Shown here in pieces: positions 27,859 to 37,390 of a DNA stretch of 64,000 bases; position 1 is the first letter of the stretch; every line of letters begins with the position of its first letter. A model generated the notes under the pieces. That model ran no database searches, was not told where the DNA came from, and saw nothing but the letters and a program-made list of their open reading frames with translations. Source of the stretch: Leptothermofonsia sichuanensis E412. GTDB taxonomy: Bacteria > Cyanobacteriota > Cyanobacteriia > Leptolyngbyales > Leptolyngbyaceae. The position numbers were made by a program, and so were the translations under genes. The stretch is from NCBI RefSeq assembly GCF_019891175.1, contig NZ_CP072600.1:930001-994000 (forward strand). Reading direction: 5' to 3'.

Positions 27859-29058
27859 ATGAAAAAGAACGTTCTCCTGTTAGCGCTCTGTCAGGCACTG
27901 GCCATGACTGGCAATATCATTCTGTTCACCGTGGCAGCCCTGATTGGTCAAACCCTGGCAACGGATAAGTCCCTGGCAACTCTACCGCTGGCCCTCCTTC
28001 AACTTGCTACCATGAGCGTTATTTTTCCGGCATCTATGCTGATGCGCAGGGGTGGGCGGCAATTTGGGTTTATCACTGGCATCCTGATTGGACTGGCTGG
28101 GGCAGGATTGGGAATCTATGCCGTGTTTACCCACCATTTTGGGCTGTTTTGTCTGTCTGCTATCCTGTTTGGCAGCTTTAACAGTTTTGTTGGCTTCTAT
28201 CGCTTTACGGCGGTTGAAGTGGCAACCGATGCTTTTCGATCGCAGGCGATCGCCCTGGTAATGGCAGGGGGCGTGGTGGCTGCCCTGGTCGGCCCCCAGT
28301 TAGCCACCTGGTCTAAGGATTGGCTACAACCGGCAACCTTTGCCGGGTCGCTGGTTATGATTGCAATCCTGCAAGTCCTATCTCTGGGAATTCTGCTGGG
28401 CTTGAAGTTGCCCCGTCCCGTCATCACGGAACTTCAGTCACCGGGGCGATCGCTGCCCGTTATTATGCAGCAACCTCTATTCATTGTGGCAGTCTTGGGC
28501 AGTATGTTGGGCTATGGGGTGATGGTCATGGTAATGACAGCCACACCCTTAGCCATGGTCGCCAATGCCCATCCTTTCCATGAAGCTGCCACGGTCATCC
28601 AGTGGCATGTTCTGGGAATGTTTGCCCCATCTTTTATCACCGGGTTTTTAATTGCCCGATTTGGAGTCCTGACCATCCTCGGATGGGGAGGAATGATCAG
28701 TCTTCTGTGTATCCTGATCAATCTGTGGGGCAGCGGTCTACTCAGTTTTATCGTTGCGCTGATGCTGCTGGGAATTGGCTGGAATTTTCTGTTCATCGGG
28801 TCAACCACCCTGTTAACTGAAACCTACACCCCCGCTGAAAAGGCAAAAACCCAGGCAGTACACGACTTTCTCATGTTTGGATTTGTTGCCTTTGCCACCA
28901 TCCTTTCCGGCAGCCTGTTTCAAAACCTGGGCTGGCGAGCCGTCAACCTGGCTGGAATTCCAATGGTTGTGAGTATTCTGGCAGCCATCATCTGGCTCCA
29001 GCAACAACAGGCTGAAGCCAGACAACCCATGCAAGAACCCATCCAACCTGACTTGTAG
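27859..29058 (+). CDS. Major facilitator superfamily transporter
   Basis: 399 residues from ATG 27859 (MKKNVLLLALCQALAMTGN). About twelve hydrophobic segments are visible. Loop 2-3 has MLMRRGGRQFGFITG, a relaxed form of the MFS motif A. ATDAFRSQAIALVMAGGVVAAL and AEKAKTQAVHDFLMFG match a YbfB/YfmO-like group annotated only as MFS transporters. The exported substrate is unknown. The TTG at 27823 would give an implausible N-terminal extension. It probably shares a transcript with the small gene upstream. Confidence 0.88.
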   Translation: MKKNVLLLALCQALAMTGNIILFTVAALIGQTLATDKSLATLPLALLQLATMSVIFPASMLMRRGGRQFGFITGILIGLAGAGLGIYAVFTHHFGLFCLSAILFGSFNSFVGFYRFTAVEVATDAFRSQAIALVMAGGVVAALVGPQLATWSKDWLQPATFAGSLVMIAILQVLSLGILLGLKLPRPVITELQSPGRSLPVIMQQPLFIVAVLGSMLGYGVMVMVMTATPLAMVANAHPFHEAATVIQWHVLGMFAPSFITGFLIARFGVLTILGWGGMISLLCILINLWGSGLLSFIVALMLLGIGWNFLFIGSTTLLTETYTPAEKAKTQAVHDFLMFGFVAFATILSGSLFQNLGWRAVNLAGIPMVVSILAAIIWLQQQQAEARQPMQEPIQPDL

Positions 29059-29103
29059 CAACCTCCAGTCCTCTACTGTTACTTCTCCCCTATCCTCCAA
29101 CAA

Positions 29104-30210
29104 TCAGGCTGGATGATAGTAGAACGCTACTCCGAGTAGAAGGTAGGTTGCCAGGAGTAATGCGCCATCCAGCCAGTTTGAGCGCCCACCGGAACTGATC
29201 AAATTGGTGACGGAGACGGCGATCGCCAGAGCCGCAACTTCAAACGGGTTGAAATTAAGGTCAAGGGGCTGACCAATGAATTGACCCACAAAAACCAGCA
29301 CAGGAGCAACAAACAGGGCAATCAGCAGGCTGTCGCCCGTGGCGGTGGCAATGGTCAGATCCATCTGGTTTTTGATTGCAAGCCGGGTAACGGTAACAAA
29401 GCTTGCAATGTCGGTCACAAATGGAATCAGGATGACGCCGGTAAACAGGGGGGTGAGTCCCAGCCGCTCAGTTTCTGGTTCTACCACACTGACAAACAGA
29501 TCGGATTCAAAGGCTACGGTAATCGTGGAGAGCAACAGGACACCAATCCAGATTGCTAACTTTGTGGTTTTTGAGTTTTGCGTCAATCCCTCATGAAAAC
29601 CATCCGGTGAATCCATTAAATCTTCATCCGCCAGCCCAACATCGTACAGGTAACTGTGAGTTTTGAGGGAAAACAACAAGGTTAATCCATAAACGACCAT
29701 CAGCACGGTTGCAGTTGCAATTGAAATGTCGGGAATGTCTACCACATCAAATCTGCCGGAGGTGCTGATTACCAGCGTGGGGAGGGCGATCGCAATCACC
29801 GCCAGAGTAATCGATGAACCATTTACCCTGGTCAGAATCGGTTTGAATTCCTGTTCTTTGTAGCGCAGTCCCCCAGAAAACATGGCAAGTCCCATCAGCA
29901 CCAGCAGGTCGCTCAAAATGGTACCCGTAATGCTGGCTTGAACAATGTCAATCAATCCGGCTCTCAGTGCCACCAGGGCAATCACCAGTTCAGTGGCATT
30001 CCCAAACAAGGCATTGACCAATCCACCAATCGATGGACCTGTAAAGATAGCAATTTTTTCTGTTGCGGTGCTGAGCCAGATGGACAACGGTGCGATCGCC
30101 AGTGCAGAGGTGATAAAAACTGCCGTAGATCCCCACTGTAAAAAGTCGGCAGCCGCGGAAACAGGCACAAAGACGAGGAGAAGCAGTGGAATCAGATCTT
30201 TGGTTTTCAT
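29104..30210 (-). CDS. CAX-type cation/proton antiporter with altered second repeat
   Basis: 368 residues with about eleven hydrophobic segments. The alpha-1 repeat is clear: LFGNATELVIALVALRAG, followed by SITGTILSDLLVLMGL. The alpha-2 repeat is recognised by AIKNQMDLTIATATGDSLLI and ALFVAPVLVFVGQFIG, but where the family has GNAAEH this protein has TDIASF, so the conserved Glu-His is missing. Family knowledge: CAX proteins exchange Ca2+ or Na+ for H+, using one Glu from each repeat. Loss of the second Glu suggests changed coupling or specificity (inference). NWLDGALLLATYLLLGVAF closes the protein as usual. Confidence 0.88.
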   Translation of the reverse strand: MKTKDLIPLLLLVFVPVSAAADFLQWGSTAVFITSALAIAPLSIWLSTATEKIAIFTGPSIGGLVNALFGNATELVIALVALRAGLIDIVQASITGTILSDLLVLMGLAMFSGGLRYKEQEFKPILTRVNGSSITLAVIAIALPTLVISTSGRFDVVDIPDISIATATVLMVVYGLTLLFSLKTHSYLYDVGLADEDLMDSPDGFHEGLTQNSKTTKLAIWIGVLLLSTITVAFESDLFVSVVEPETERLGLTPLFTGVILIPFVTDIASFVTVTRLAIKNQMDLTIATATGDSLLIALFVAPVLVFVGQFIGQPLDLNFNPFEVAALAIAVSVTNLISSGGRSNWLDGALLLATYLLLGVAFYYHPA

Positions 30211-30430
30211 TGATGACCCTGCTGATTGGACTAAAAGCTATAGCGATCCTATAGCGTTTCCCTTCTGGTTGAGGTCTATCTCATCAGTTTGACCCAATGG
30301 TTTGTAGGATAGGGGGCAGGGGTCAAGGGGAATGGGGCAAGGGAAAGTTCGATTACATTCAGATCACGTTCAGCTCCCATTTAAATTCCATTTAGATCCC
30401 ACTCATTACATTCAGACCATTCAACTTCCA

Positions 30431-31615
30431 ATGTTTCTTGTTTTTGAAATTCTATTCACTGTTCTCATCATTGGCTCTATCGCTTTCTACTTCGCCTGCG
30501 CCTTTTTCACCTACCAGTTCTTTTCAAATCCCCGGAACCAGGGGGAACCGTTAGCCCTTCAAGGTACAGACTCCCTCGCTCCCCCCTTCAGCCCTTCCCT
30601 TCCCCACCCGCCCATCTCTCTCCTCATCCCCGCCTGTGGCATTGATGCGGGGGCATGGGACAATTGGACTTCGCTCTGCACTCAGACCTATCCCAACTAT
30701 GAAGTGCTGTTTGGCGTGACAGATCCCCAGGACCCCTGTATTCCTGTGATCAAAAACCTGATGGTGGCCTATCCTGAAAGGGTACGCCTGTATGAGGGAT
30801 TAGAGCCGCGTGGCTTTAACTATAAAGACAGCAATCTGAGTTATCTGCTGGAAAAGGCAAACCATGATCTGATCGTCTTTGCAGATAGTGATATTCGGGT
30901 CCATTCAGACTACTTACACACGGTCACAGCCCCTTTAGCCGATGAGCGGGTTGGGATGGTGACCTGCGCCTTTATTGGCTATGAGCCGCAGTATGTGGGA
31001 GCCGCGATCGCCTCCCTGGGGCGTTGTGTCGATTTTATTCCCAGTCTGCTGATTGCCCGATCACTGGATGGGGGGTTGCGCTGTGCTGTGGGAGCGACGA
31101 TCGCCACCCGTCGGTCTGCCCTGGATGCCTACGGGGGACTGCACATGAACCGGATTGGCTCGGACTACAATATTGGCAAACGGGCAGTAGAGGCGGGCTA
31201 CCGGGTAGAGTTGTCTCCCTATGTCCTGGATTCGGACACCGGCACTGAAACGGTACAGCAGGTATTTCAACGGGAGTTACGCTGGTCCAGAACGATTCGC
31301 TTTAATCGGGGTGCCCAGTATTACACGATGGTGTTTTGTTTTGGGACGGTTTACTGCCTGCCCTTGCTGCTGGTCAGCGGGTTTGCCGGGTGGGCGATCG
31401 CCCTGACGTTGCTTACCTTTACCATTCGTTATTTGCAAGCCCTGGTTGCCATTTCCAGTATCGGTGCGCTGAAACTGATGGGATGGCTGTGGCTGCTTCC
31501 GTTTCGGGATTTACTCAGCTTTGCCAGTTGGGTCATGGGTGCCTTTGGGCGGGGCGTCTACTGGCGCGGTCGCCGGTTGCGAATTGAAGGAGATGGACTG
31601 ATTACCCAGTGGTAA
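30431..31615 (+). CDS. Glycosyltransferase family 2, ceramide-glucosyltransferase/HpnI-like
   Basis: 394 residues from ATG 30431 (MFLVFEILFTVLIIGSIAFY); an upstream ATG at 30332 would put 33 polar residues before the membrane anchor and is less likely. An N-terminal membrane helix is followed by a GT-A domain. ISLLIPACGIDAGAWDNW opens the fold, VFADSDIRV holds the DxD metal site, and QRELRWSRTIRFNRG is the family Q/RxxRW motif. Two or three C-terminal hydrophobic helices follow. Relatives transfer sugars to lipid acceptors such as ceramide or hopanoid. The acceptor here is unknown. Confidence 0.88.
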   Translation: MFLVFEILFTVLIIGSIAFYFACAFFTYQFFSNPRNQGEPLALQGTDSLAPPFSPSLPHPPISLLIPACGIDAGAWDNWTSLCTQTYPNYEVLFGVTDPQDPCIPVIKNLMVAYPERVRLYEGLEPRGFNYKDSNLSYLLEKANHDLIVFADSDIRVHSDYLHTVTAPLADERVGMVTCAFIGYEPQYVGAAIASLGRCVDFIPSLLIARSLDGGLRCAVGATIATRRSALDAYGGLHMNRIGSDYNIGKRAVEAGYRVELSPYVLDSDTGTETVQQVFQRELRWSRTIRFNRGAQYYTMVFCFGTVYCLPLLLVSGFAGWAIALTLLTFTIRYLQALVAISSIGALKLMGWLWLLPFRDLLSFASWVMGAFGRGVYWRGRRLRIEGDGLITQW

Positions 31616-31682
31616 GGTCTAGTGCAGGTTGCCGAAAATAACCCGCCAGTTTCAGGTTGAACCACAAAGACGCAAAGCGCAC

Positions 31683-31711
31683 TAAAAGCCTATTCGAAAA
31701 GCCCCAATGGA
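31683..31711 (-). repeat. Fragment of MITE-like element A
   Basis: AAAAGCCTATTCGAAAAGCC followed by CCAATGGAC matches one end of the intact copy at 19475-19544 in inverse orientation. Preceded by a CACAAAG-type repeat (about 31660-31680). It abuts the MgtE remnant. Confidence 0.65.
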
Positions 31712-31979
31712 CGAAGCCTCGATAGATCCCCTGCTGGTCAATCATAAAAACCAGATCCAGGGTGTTATCGCCAAGCTGGGATTCTCGCACAGATGCCAGG
31801 ACTGCGCTGACTTTTGAGCCTTCTCGCACCGCCAGATAGCGCAGATTCATCCGCCGTCCAGCACTGCCTTCGGGATAGCCCAGCAGCAAATCGACGGCTT
31901 CACGAGAGGTGGGTCTCAATTGGCTGAGCAGTCGCTTGGATAAGGTTTGTAGCTTCAGATCCGATCCAGGTCGGACTTG
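31712..31979 (-). pseudogene. Remnant of magnesium transporter MgtE (regulatory domain)
   Basis: An open minus-strand frame bounded by a stop at 31980-31982 reads KRLLSQLRPTSREAVDLLLG, then YPEGSAGRRMNLRYLAVREG and later LDLVFMIDQQGIYRGFV. This matches the end of the MgtE N-domain and the start of its CBS domain (LLxYPExSAGRxM pattern). The membrane part is absent: the frame runs directly into MITE-like element A at 31711. It is therefore a dead fragment of about 89 codons. Confidence 0.75.
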
Positions 31980-32147
31980 TCACTGTTTGCAGATATTTGA
32001 GGCGGTGGGGAACAACCACAAAGCTGTACAGGCGACCCCGAATTAATGCTCAGGTTTGCAGTCTGCTGATCTTGAAATGCATGAAGCTATCAAGATAGGA
32101 TGCACTTCGAGTTCTAACATATTCGATTCAGTAATAGCCGATACACT

Positions 32148-33209
32148 ATGAAACGTATTCGAAAGAGTCTGTTTGCTCTATTGCTTTCAACAACGCTCTT
32201 CGTTGCAGTACCTGCCGAAGCCTGCACGCGAGCCGTTTACCAGGGTCCCGCAGGGCGTGTCCTCACTGGGCGCACCATGGACTGGAAGCTCGAAATTCTT
32301 AGCAATTTGTGAATTTTTCCACGGGGAATGACGCGGAACGGCGCGGCGGTCGGCCCCAACTCAATGCGGTGGATTTCTAAGTACGGCAGCCTGATCGTCA
32401 GTGGCTATAACATTTCCACCGTAGACGGAATGAATGAGCCGGGACTGGTGGTGAATGCCCAGTAGCTTGTTACGTCGAAATATCCCAAAAACGACGGCAG
32501 AACGCCGCGTCTTTCGCTATCCATCTGGCCACAATACTTTCTAGATAACTTTGCAACAGTGGCGGAAGCAGTCGAACATATCCGCGCTAACCCGTTTCAC
32601 GTAGGGGCGGGCGAAGTACCTGGTCAGCCGGGGCGGCTAGCGACGATTCACCTCTCGCTGTCGGATGCAACGGGTGACAGCGCCATTATGGAATGGGTAA
32701 ATGGGGAATTGCAAATTCACCACAGCCGCGAATATCAGGTGATGACCAACGAGCCAGTGTTTGAACAGCAGCTTGCTGTCACATCTTATTGGCAGCAGAT
32801 AGACGGACTCAGCTTTTTGCCCGGAACCAGCCGCGCCACCGACCGCTTTGCCCGCGTCAGCTTTTATATCAATGCTATTCCCAAAACTGACGATCCACGT
32901 ATTGCCGCCGCATCCGTATTCAGCGTTATGCGAAATGCATCGGTTCCCTACGGCATCAGCCTGTCTGACCAGCCTAACCTGTCCACTACGCGCTGGCGTG
33001 TTGTAGCTGATCACAAGGACAAGCTCTATTACTTTGAGTCGGCGATTTCGCCCAATGTGTTCTGGGTGGATCTAAAAAAGGTAGATTTTTCGCCCAACTC
33101 TGGGGTCAGGACGCTGAATCTGGGTGATAGACAGCAGATTATCTTCTCTGGCGAAGTCTCCAGGCAGTTCGTGTCAGCCGCACCGTTTGTGTTTGAGCCG
33201 TCTGATTGA
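32148..33209 (+). pseudogene. Choloylglycine hydrolase/penicillin acylase family protein with two in-frame stops
   Basis: One frame of 354 codons from ATG 32148 is interrupted by TGA (32310) and TAG (32463). The N-terminus is a signal peptide ending AEACTRAVYQGP, where Cys26 would be the N-terminal nucleophile of this Ntn-hydrolase family. GRTMDWK, NGAAVGPNSMRWISKYGSL, DGMNEPGLVVN and later TGDSAIMEWVNGELQIHHS match the family. Both stops fall where relatives tend to have tryptophan, so each could be a single TGG change. The family cleaves linear amides such as bile-acid conjugates or acyl-homoserine lactones. Apart from the stops the frame is intact, suggesting recent loss. Confidence 0.85.
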
Positions 33210-33256
33210 TTGGTTAACAAGTTAAAACACGATGTGCAACTACTTATAGCTACTGC

Positions 33257-33585
33257 GAGACGAGCTGATTGAATGCAAGGGCTGGATACTGTGTTGGTTG
33301 AGCCACTGACAGCCATATGGGCTAGCAGTTTACGATTGGTGCGACTGGTTAAATGCCACACATCTCGTGTCCAGCCTTTTTCCATCGAGAAAGGTTCGAC
33401 TGATTGCCCAACGATTTGCCCAATGATGGTTTCAATCGATTGTCTGATGCGTTTGAGTAACGCCACCCAACTCGATTGATGAGGGTCGTGCAGATTGGAG
33501 TACAAAGCGATCGCACCAGTTCCGTGACACTGAGTTGATTGGCAGTCAACTTAACCGTACCTAACTCCTTGGGTTGATTCAGCAA
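33257..33585 (-). pseudogene. Frameshifted transposase remnant (IS982-like, uncertain)
   Basis: Minus-strand pieces in different frames read IRQSIETIIGQIVGQSVEPF, GWTRDVWHLTSRTNRKLLAH and, after a shift, a C-terminus QYPALAFNQLVSQ before a stop near 33257. Arg...IETxxGQ and the Lys-Leu-Leu-Ala-His helix are typical of the end of DDE transposases of the IS982/IS4 type. The N-terminal half is missing. Confidence 0.5.
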
Positions 33586-33683
33586 TTCTTTGAATGCATT
33601 TTGTGTCCTAGGAAACCTCTTCTTGCTTACAGTTGAATGAGTTAAGTCTGGATAATGTTTATCGATAAAGTTGTGATCTCTAA

Positions 33684-34451
33684 GAGGATGTTTGAAAAGT
33701 ATTGAGGGGTCATATTTTATGCTAGTCGCCTGACCATAATCCGGATCATGGCAAGGTAGATAAACGTTATGAAGGGGTTGCCGTCAAATCCCCCATCGAC
33801 CCAAATCGTGTGCAGTCGAGTCATGGCTTGACCCATCTGCTGGGTGCGTTGCAGAACTTGCTTGCCCCCTTCCCGTTCCCCAACACTGGCGGCTATCACC
33901 AGCACCCGCAAGACTAAGCCCAAGGTATTAACGCTCATGAACCGCTTGCACCCCTTGATGTGTTTGCCCGCATCGTAGCCGACCGCTTCATGCACCATTG
34001 CCGCACTTTTGACACTTTGACTATCGATACTGGCGTCCGTTGCTGCAGCTTGCTTCCCGCAGGGTTGGACTCCGAGGACGCTCCTGCTCCAGGCAGGTGA
34101 ACTTTCGTAAGCGGTCATGGATGGCAATCCAGGTGCCGTCTTTGCGCCAGTTCCAAAAGTAGGTGTACACTGGTTGCCACGCCGGAAAGTCTGCGGGTAA
34201 GCCACGCCCAGAGCAGCCCTCCACTAACACGTAGAAAATTGCGTTGAGCACTTCCCACAGATCGACTTGACGGGGGCAACCGCCGGATTTTGCGTCCGGG
34301 AGCAAGTCATTGAGATAGTCAAATTGGGCTTGGCTCAAGTTACTCGGATATGCCTTACTCATGATGCTCGCTCAGCGCTGGGCGTTTTTGCTATTTGCCG
34401 CTTACACTGAGTGAGCTTTTTTACTATTTCACCGAATTTTCAAACACCCTC
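33684..34451 (-). mobile_element. IS5-family (IS1031-like) element, internally deleted
   Basis: About 768 bases with 15-bp terminal inverted repeats, GAGGATGTTTGAAAA at the left and TTTTCAAACACCCTC at the right (one mismatch), flanked by TAA on both sides. A TNA target duplication fits the IS1031 group. The internal transposase is broken, so the copy is non-autonomous. Confidence 0.85.
33717..34362 (-). pseudogene. IS5-family transposase, frameshifted and internally deleted
   Basis: The N-terminal frame from ATG 34362 reads MSKAYPSNLSQAQFDYLNDL and EGCSGRGLPADFPAWQPVYT, typical of IS1031-type transposases. It loses frame near 34090; the second frame continues DSQSVKSAAMVHEAVGYDAG (first catalytic Asp) and WVDGGFDGNPF (second Asp). 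It then jumps to AMIRIMVRRLA, the normal C-terminus. The segment with the catalytic Glu (roughly 50-60 residues) is therefore deleted. Confidence 0.85.
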
Positions 34452-34519
34452 TAAGTATCCGGTAGGAGAAATCCGATAATCCGATTTCTGTACCGGTGTT
34501 TTAGAACTGCTATATGTCA

Positions 34520-35299
34520 CTACTTGATGAGCTGAGGGTAAATTTTGCGAATGGCCAGATTCACAAAGAGGAGCATCAATGTAACGAGCCAGAGGATCTG
34601 TAGCCACCAGTAAGGTGGAAGCCCCAAATTCCACCGCAGGAGGTCGATCAGGGAGGACAGGGGCAGCACCGTTGCAATGGTGTGCAGGATGGAAGGTAGG
34701 GTTTCACGGGGAAAGTAAGTGCCACACAGCGTAAACATGGGAATGATGAACAGGAAGATGGGGATATTGATCTGGTCAATTTGGCGGACACTACCAGCGG
34801 TGAAAAGACCCATTGCTCCAAACAGGAAACTGCCCAGTAGCATGAGGGGTAAAGAGAGTAACAAATTGAGTGGAGAATACAGTCCCCAGATAATTGCCAC
34901 GAGTCCTGTTAAACTGCCTGCAATCATGCCCTTGGTGGCTGCCCAGAGCCAATCTCCCAAAAATACGTCTGTAAAACTTAAGGGAGCAGTCAGTAACGCT
35001 TGCCAGGTTTTTTGAAAATTGAGCCGGATGAAACTGGAGTAAGCACCTTCAAAAAAGGACTGAAACAGAACCCCGATCGCGATCATTGCAGGGGCGATGA
35101 ACCGGAGATAGGTTACCTGTTGACCGGCATAGGTAATTTCTCCAACCAGGGGAGACAACCCAAAGCCGAAGGCAATCAGATACATGATCGGTTCAGAGAT
35201 AGGAGGGAGGCAGTTGACCAGCCAGGTACGCTGATAAACTTTGGCATGGCGATGCCAGACCGAGTAAACTCCCCAGGGATTCACAGATAGTCGTTTCAT
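34520..35299 (-). CDS. ABC-2 type transporter permease
   Basis: 259 residues with six hydrophobic segments. YLRFIAPAMIAIGVLFQSFF, FQKTWQALLTAPLSFTDVFL and a late FIIPMFTLCGTYFPRETLPS are typical of NodJ/DrrB-type ABC-2 permeases. It is encoded downstream of the matching ATPase with a 4-base ATGA overlap, so the two form one exporter. Likely cargo classes are drugs, lipids or polysaccharide precursors; the sequence does not decide. The C-terminus IRKIYPQLIK is basic and cytoplasmic. Confidence 0.9.
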   Translation of the reverse strand: MKRLSVNPWGVYSVWHRHAKVYQRTWLVNCLPPISEPIMYLIAFGFGLSPLVGEITYAGQQVTYLRFIAPAMIAIGVLFQSFFEGAYSSFIRLNFQKTWQALLTAPLSFTDVFLGDWLWAATKGMIAGSLTGLVAIIWGLYSPLNLLLSLPLMLLGSFLFGAMGLFTAGSVRQIDQINIPIFLFIIPMFTLCGTYFPRETLPSILHTIATVLPLSSLIDLLRWNLGLPPYWWLQILWLVTLMLLFVNLAIRKIYPQLIK

Positions 35300-36234
35300 T
35301 CCAAAACTTTTCCTGTTAAGCGAAGGAACACATCTTCAAGGTTGGCGTGACGACGGGTCAGGCGTTGAGGTTCAGTGGCAACCAGGTGATCCCAAAGGGG
35401 GGTATGGGCCTCCGGTAATGCCAGCAGGTAACCACTGCCAAAGGGACGGCACCAGGTATTGAACTGCGTTGCCAGTGCCTGGAGTCTGGTTTCATCGACG
35501 CCTTCGATTTCCACTACTTCTTTGCCAATGGTGCGCTCGATCAGTTCAGCCGGGGTTCCCTGGTCAATCACCTGACCTTGCTGAAGCAGCAGCAGGCGAT
35601 CGCATAAACGTTGTGCCTCATCCATATAGTGGGTAGTCAGCAGAACACCACAGCCCTGTTGCTTGAGGGCAATCACCAGTTTCCAGAATTCCTGCCGGGC
35701 ATCGGGATCCAGCCCAGTGGTCGGTTCATCCAGGAAGACAACATGGGGATGGTTAATCAGGGCGCGGGCAAGCACCAAGCGACGCTTCATTCCCCCAGAA
35801 AGTTCATCGATTCGTTTTTGGGCGTGTTCTTCCAGATTGACCTGTGCCAGCAGTTCGCCAACCCGCTTTCTGGCAGCCTTTCCAGTGAGATGGTAATGGT
35901 GGGCAAAGTAAAGCAGGTTTTCAAATACAGAGAAATCTGGATCGAGGTTGTCTTCCTGGGTGACAACGCCCATTTTGGCACGAGCCGTGCGTCCGTCACT
36001 CTGTACCTGACTGGAGCCAAGCTGGACAAACCCACGATTGGGAGCGACTCCGCCGTAGAGCATTCCCACAATGGTCGTTTTTCCGGCACCGTTCGGACCT
36101 AATAAGCCCAGAATTTCGCCAAAGTTGAGGGTAAAACTAACCTCCTGAACCACAGGGGTTTCACTATACTGTTTGTACAAATCATAAGCAACCAGGGCGG
36201 TTGTACCGATTTTTGGAGAATTAAATGTCAGCAT
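35296..36234 (-). CDS. ABC-2 type transporter ATPase
   Basis: 312 residues from ATG 36234 (MLTFNSPKIGTTALVAYDLY); a longer frame to 36291 adds 19 unlikely residues. It has one ABC domain: GLLGPNGAGKTTIVGMLYGG, Q-loop VVTQEDNLDPDFSVFENL, signature LSGGMKRRLVLARALI, Walker B VVFLDEPTTGLDPDARQEFW and LLTTHYMDEAQRLCDRLLLL. A C-terminal regulatory region of about 80 residues with LEDVFLRLTGK is usual for DrrA/NodI-type exporters. It overlaps the permease gene by 4 bases. Confidence 0.94.
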   Translation of the reverse strand: MLTFNSPKIGTTALVAYDLYKQYSETPVVQEVSFTLNFGEILGLLGPNGAGKTTIVGMLYGGVAPNRGFVQLGSSQVQSDGRTARAKMGVVTQEDNLDPDFSVFENLLYFAHHYHLTGKAARKRVGELLAQVNLEEHAQKRIDELSGGMKRRLVLARALINHPHVVFLDEPTTGLDPDARQEFWKLVIALKQQGCGVLLTTHYMDEAQRLCDRLLLLQQGQVIDQGTPAELIERTIGKEVVEIEGVDETRLQALATQFNTWCRPFGSGYLLALPEAHTPLWDHLVATEPQRLTRRHANLEDVFLRLTGKVLE

Positions 36235-36639
36235 ACATGGGGATCTGGGGTGAGCAACTTCTGCCGCAATGTACTGGAGCGCAACATTCAATGTTCACCA
36301 GCACCGTGTCAATCACGATACTACATTGTATTACAAAAGTAATCACCCGGTCGCATGACTCTGATCATCTGAGATCATCTGGATTACTGGTTGTGTCGGG
36401 TAGCTGGTTTCCCTGGCTGGCTATAATCTGAAATTCACCACAGAGACACGGAGGGCACAGAGGAATGGCGCTATTGCCTCTGTGCTTTTTGGTAAAACCC
36501 TGAGGTTTTCGGTTTATTTAATTCACGCTTCTGAGTGCACTCAGAAGCTTTGTGGTCCTTTCTTTGTGGTGAGCAAATGCCGCCACAATGCACTGGGATT
36601 TGAGCAATAATCAGGGCAGCCAGATTTAAGAGTTGCATC
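36235..36639. other. 405-base intergenic region with CACAGAG-type hairpins
   Basis: From about 36436 an ACCACAGAGACACGG segment, an imperfect CACAGAGG/CCTCTGTG hairpin and a perfect 22-base palindrome (36527-36548, arm GCTTCTGAGTG) precede the DUF1003 gene. The left part holds the ABC-2 operon's upstream region. No coding sequence is supported. Confidence 0.55.
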
Positions 36640-37266
36640 ATGTCCCATGCAGATGACATTCGCCATCGTTCAGCAAGCCGCTCAGAAACCGGCACCCCCA
36701 ACTTGAAAACTGCCCGAAATCCAGTACTCACAGCTCCTTTACCAGACCCGATCACCAAAAATATTGAAGCGATTACAGCTCTACACGCTCGAGAAGTAAA
36801 AGAGATATCTGCCCACCAGCGTCTTCTCGAAGCGATCGCCACCTTCTTTGGGCGATCGACCTTTCTCTATAGCTTACTGGTCATCCTGGCACTCTGGATT
36901 CTGGGCAGTTCTTTTGAGTCTCTGTTGCCATTCACCCTGCCCGCATTTAGCTGGTCATCCCATGGATTAGATGCAGCCGCGCTGGTGATTTCAACTGGGG
37001 TGCTGGTACGACAAACCCGTCAGGAGAATTTTGCTGAACAGCGATCTCAACTGATGCTCCAGCTTAACCTGCTCTCCGAGCAGAAAATTGCCAAAATTAT
37101 TGCACTTTTAGAAGAACTCCGGGCGGATTTGCCTGAGGTGGTTGATCGACTCGATCCGGAGGCTGAAGTCATGCAGGAAGCGGCTGACCCAATCGCGGTG
37201 CTGGAAGTACTCCAGGAAAACCTGGCACAAGAACTATCCTCCCCAGAAGAACCGAATAGAAGTTAA
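36640..37266 (+). CDS. DUF1003 membrane protein
   Basis: 208 residues. A polar N-terminus of about 60 residues is followed by AIATFFGRSTFLYSLLVILA, LWILGSS, and a second hydrophobic helix containing GLDAAALVISTGVLVRQTRQ. A helical, likely coiled-coil tail follows (about 130-165). This is the DUF1003 layout (FGxxxF ... two membrane helices ... RQxxxAEQRSQL). The role is unknown. No partner gene is evident; it is followed 124 bases later by the amylase gene on the same strand. Confidence 0.82.
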   Translation: MSHADDIRHRSASRSETGTPNLKTARNPVLTAPLPDPITKNIEAITALHAREVKEISAHQRLLEAIATFFGRSTFLYSLLVILALWILGSSFESLLPFTLPAFSWSSHGLDAAALVISTGVLVRQTRQENFAEQRSQLMLQLNLLSEQKIAKIIALLEELRADLPEVVDRLDPEAEVMQEAADPIAVLEVLQENLAQELSSPEEPNRS

Positions 37267-37390
37267 TTGCGCTTCATCTTTAGACTTCTGTTTCTATCTG
37301 TTGGTAGACAAAGACAGAGCAGCCTCTGGACTATAGTCATCATGGTCACAGTTAAAGTTAACCACGTTTACTCCTAAAGGATGAGAATAT

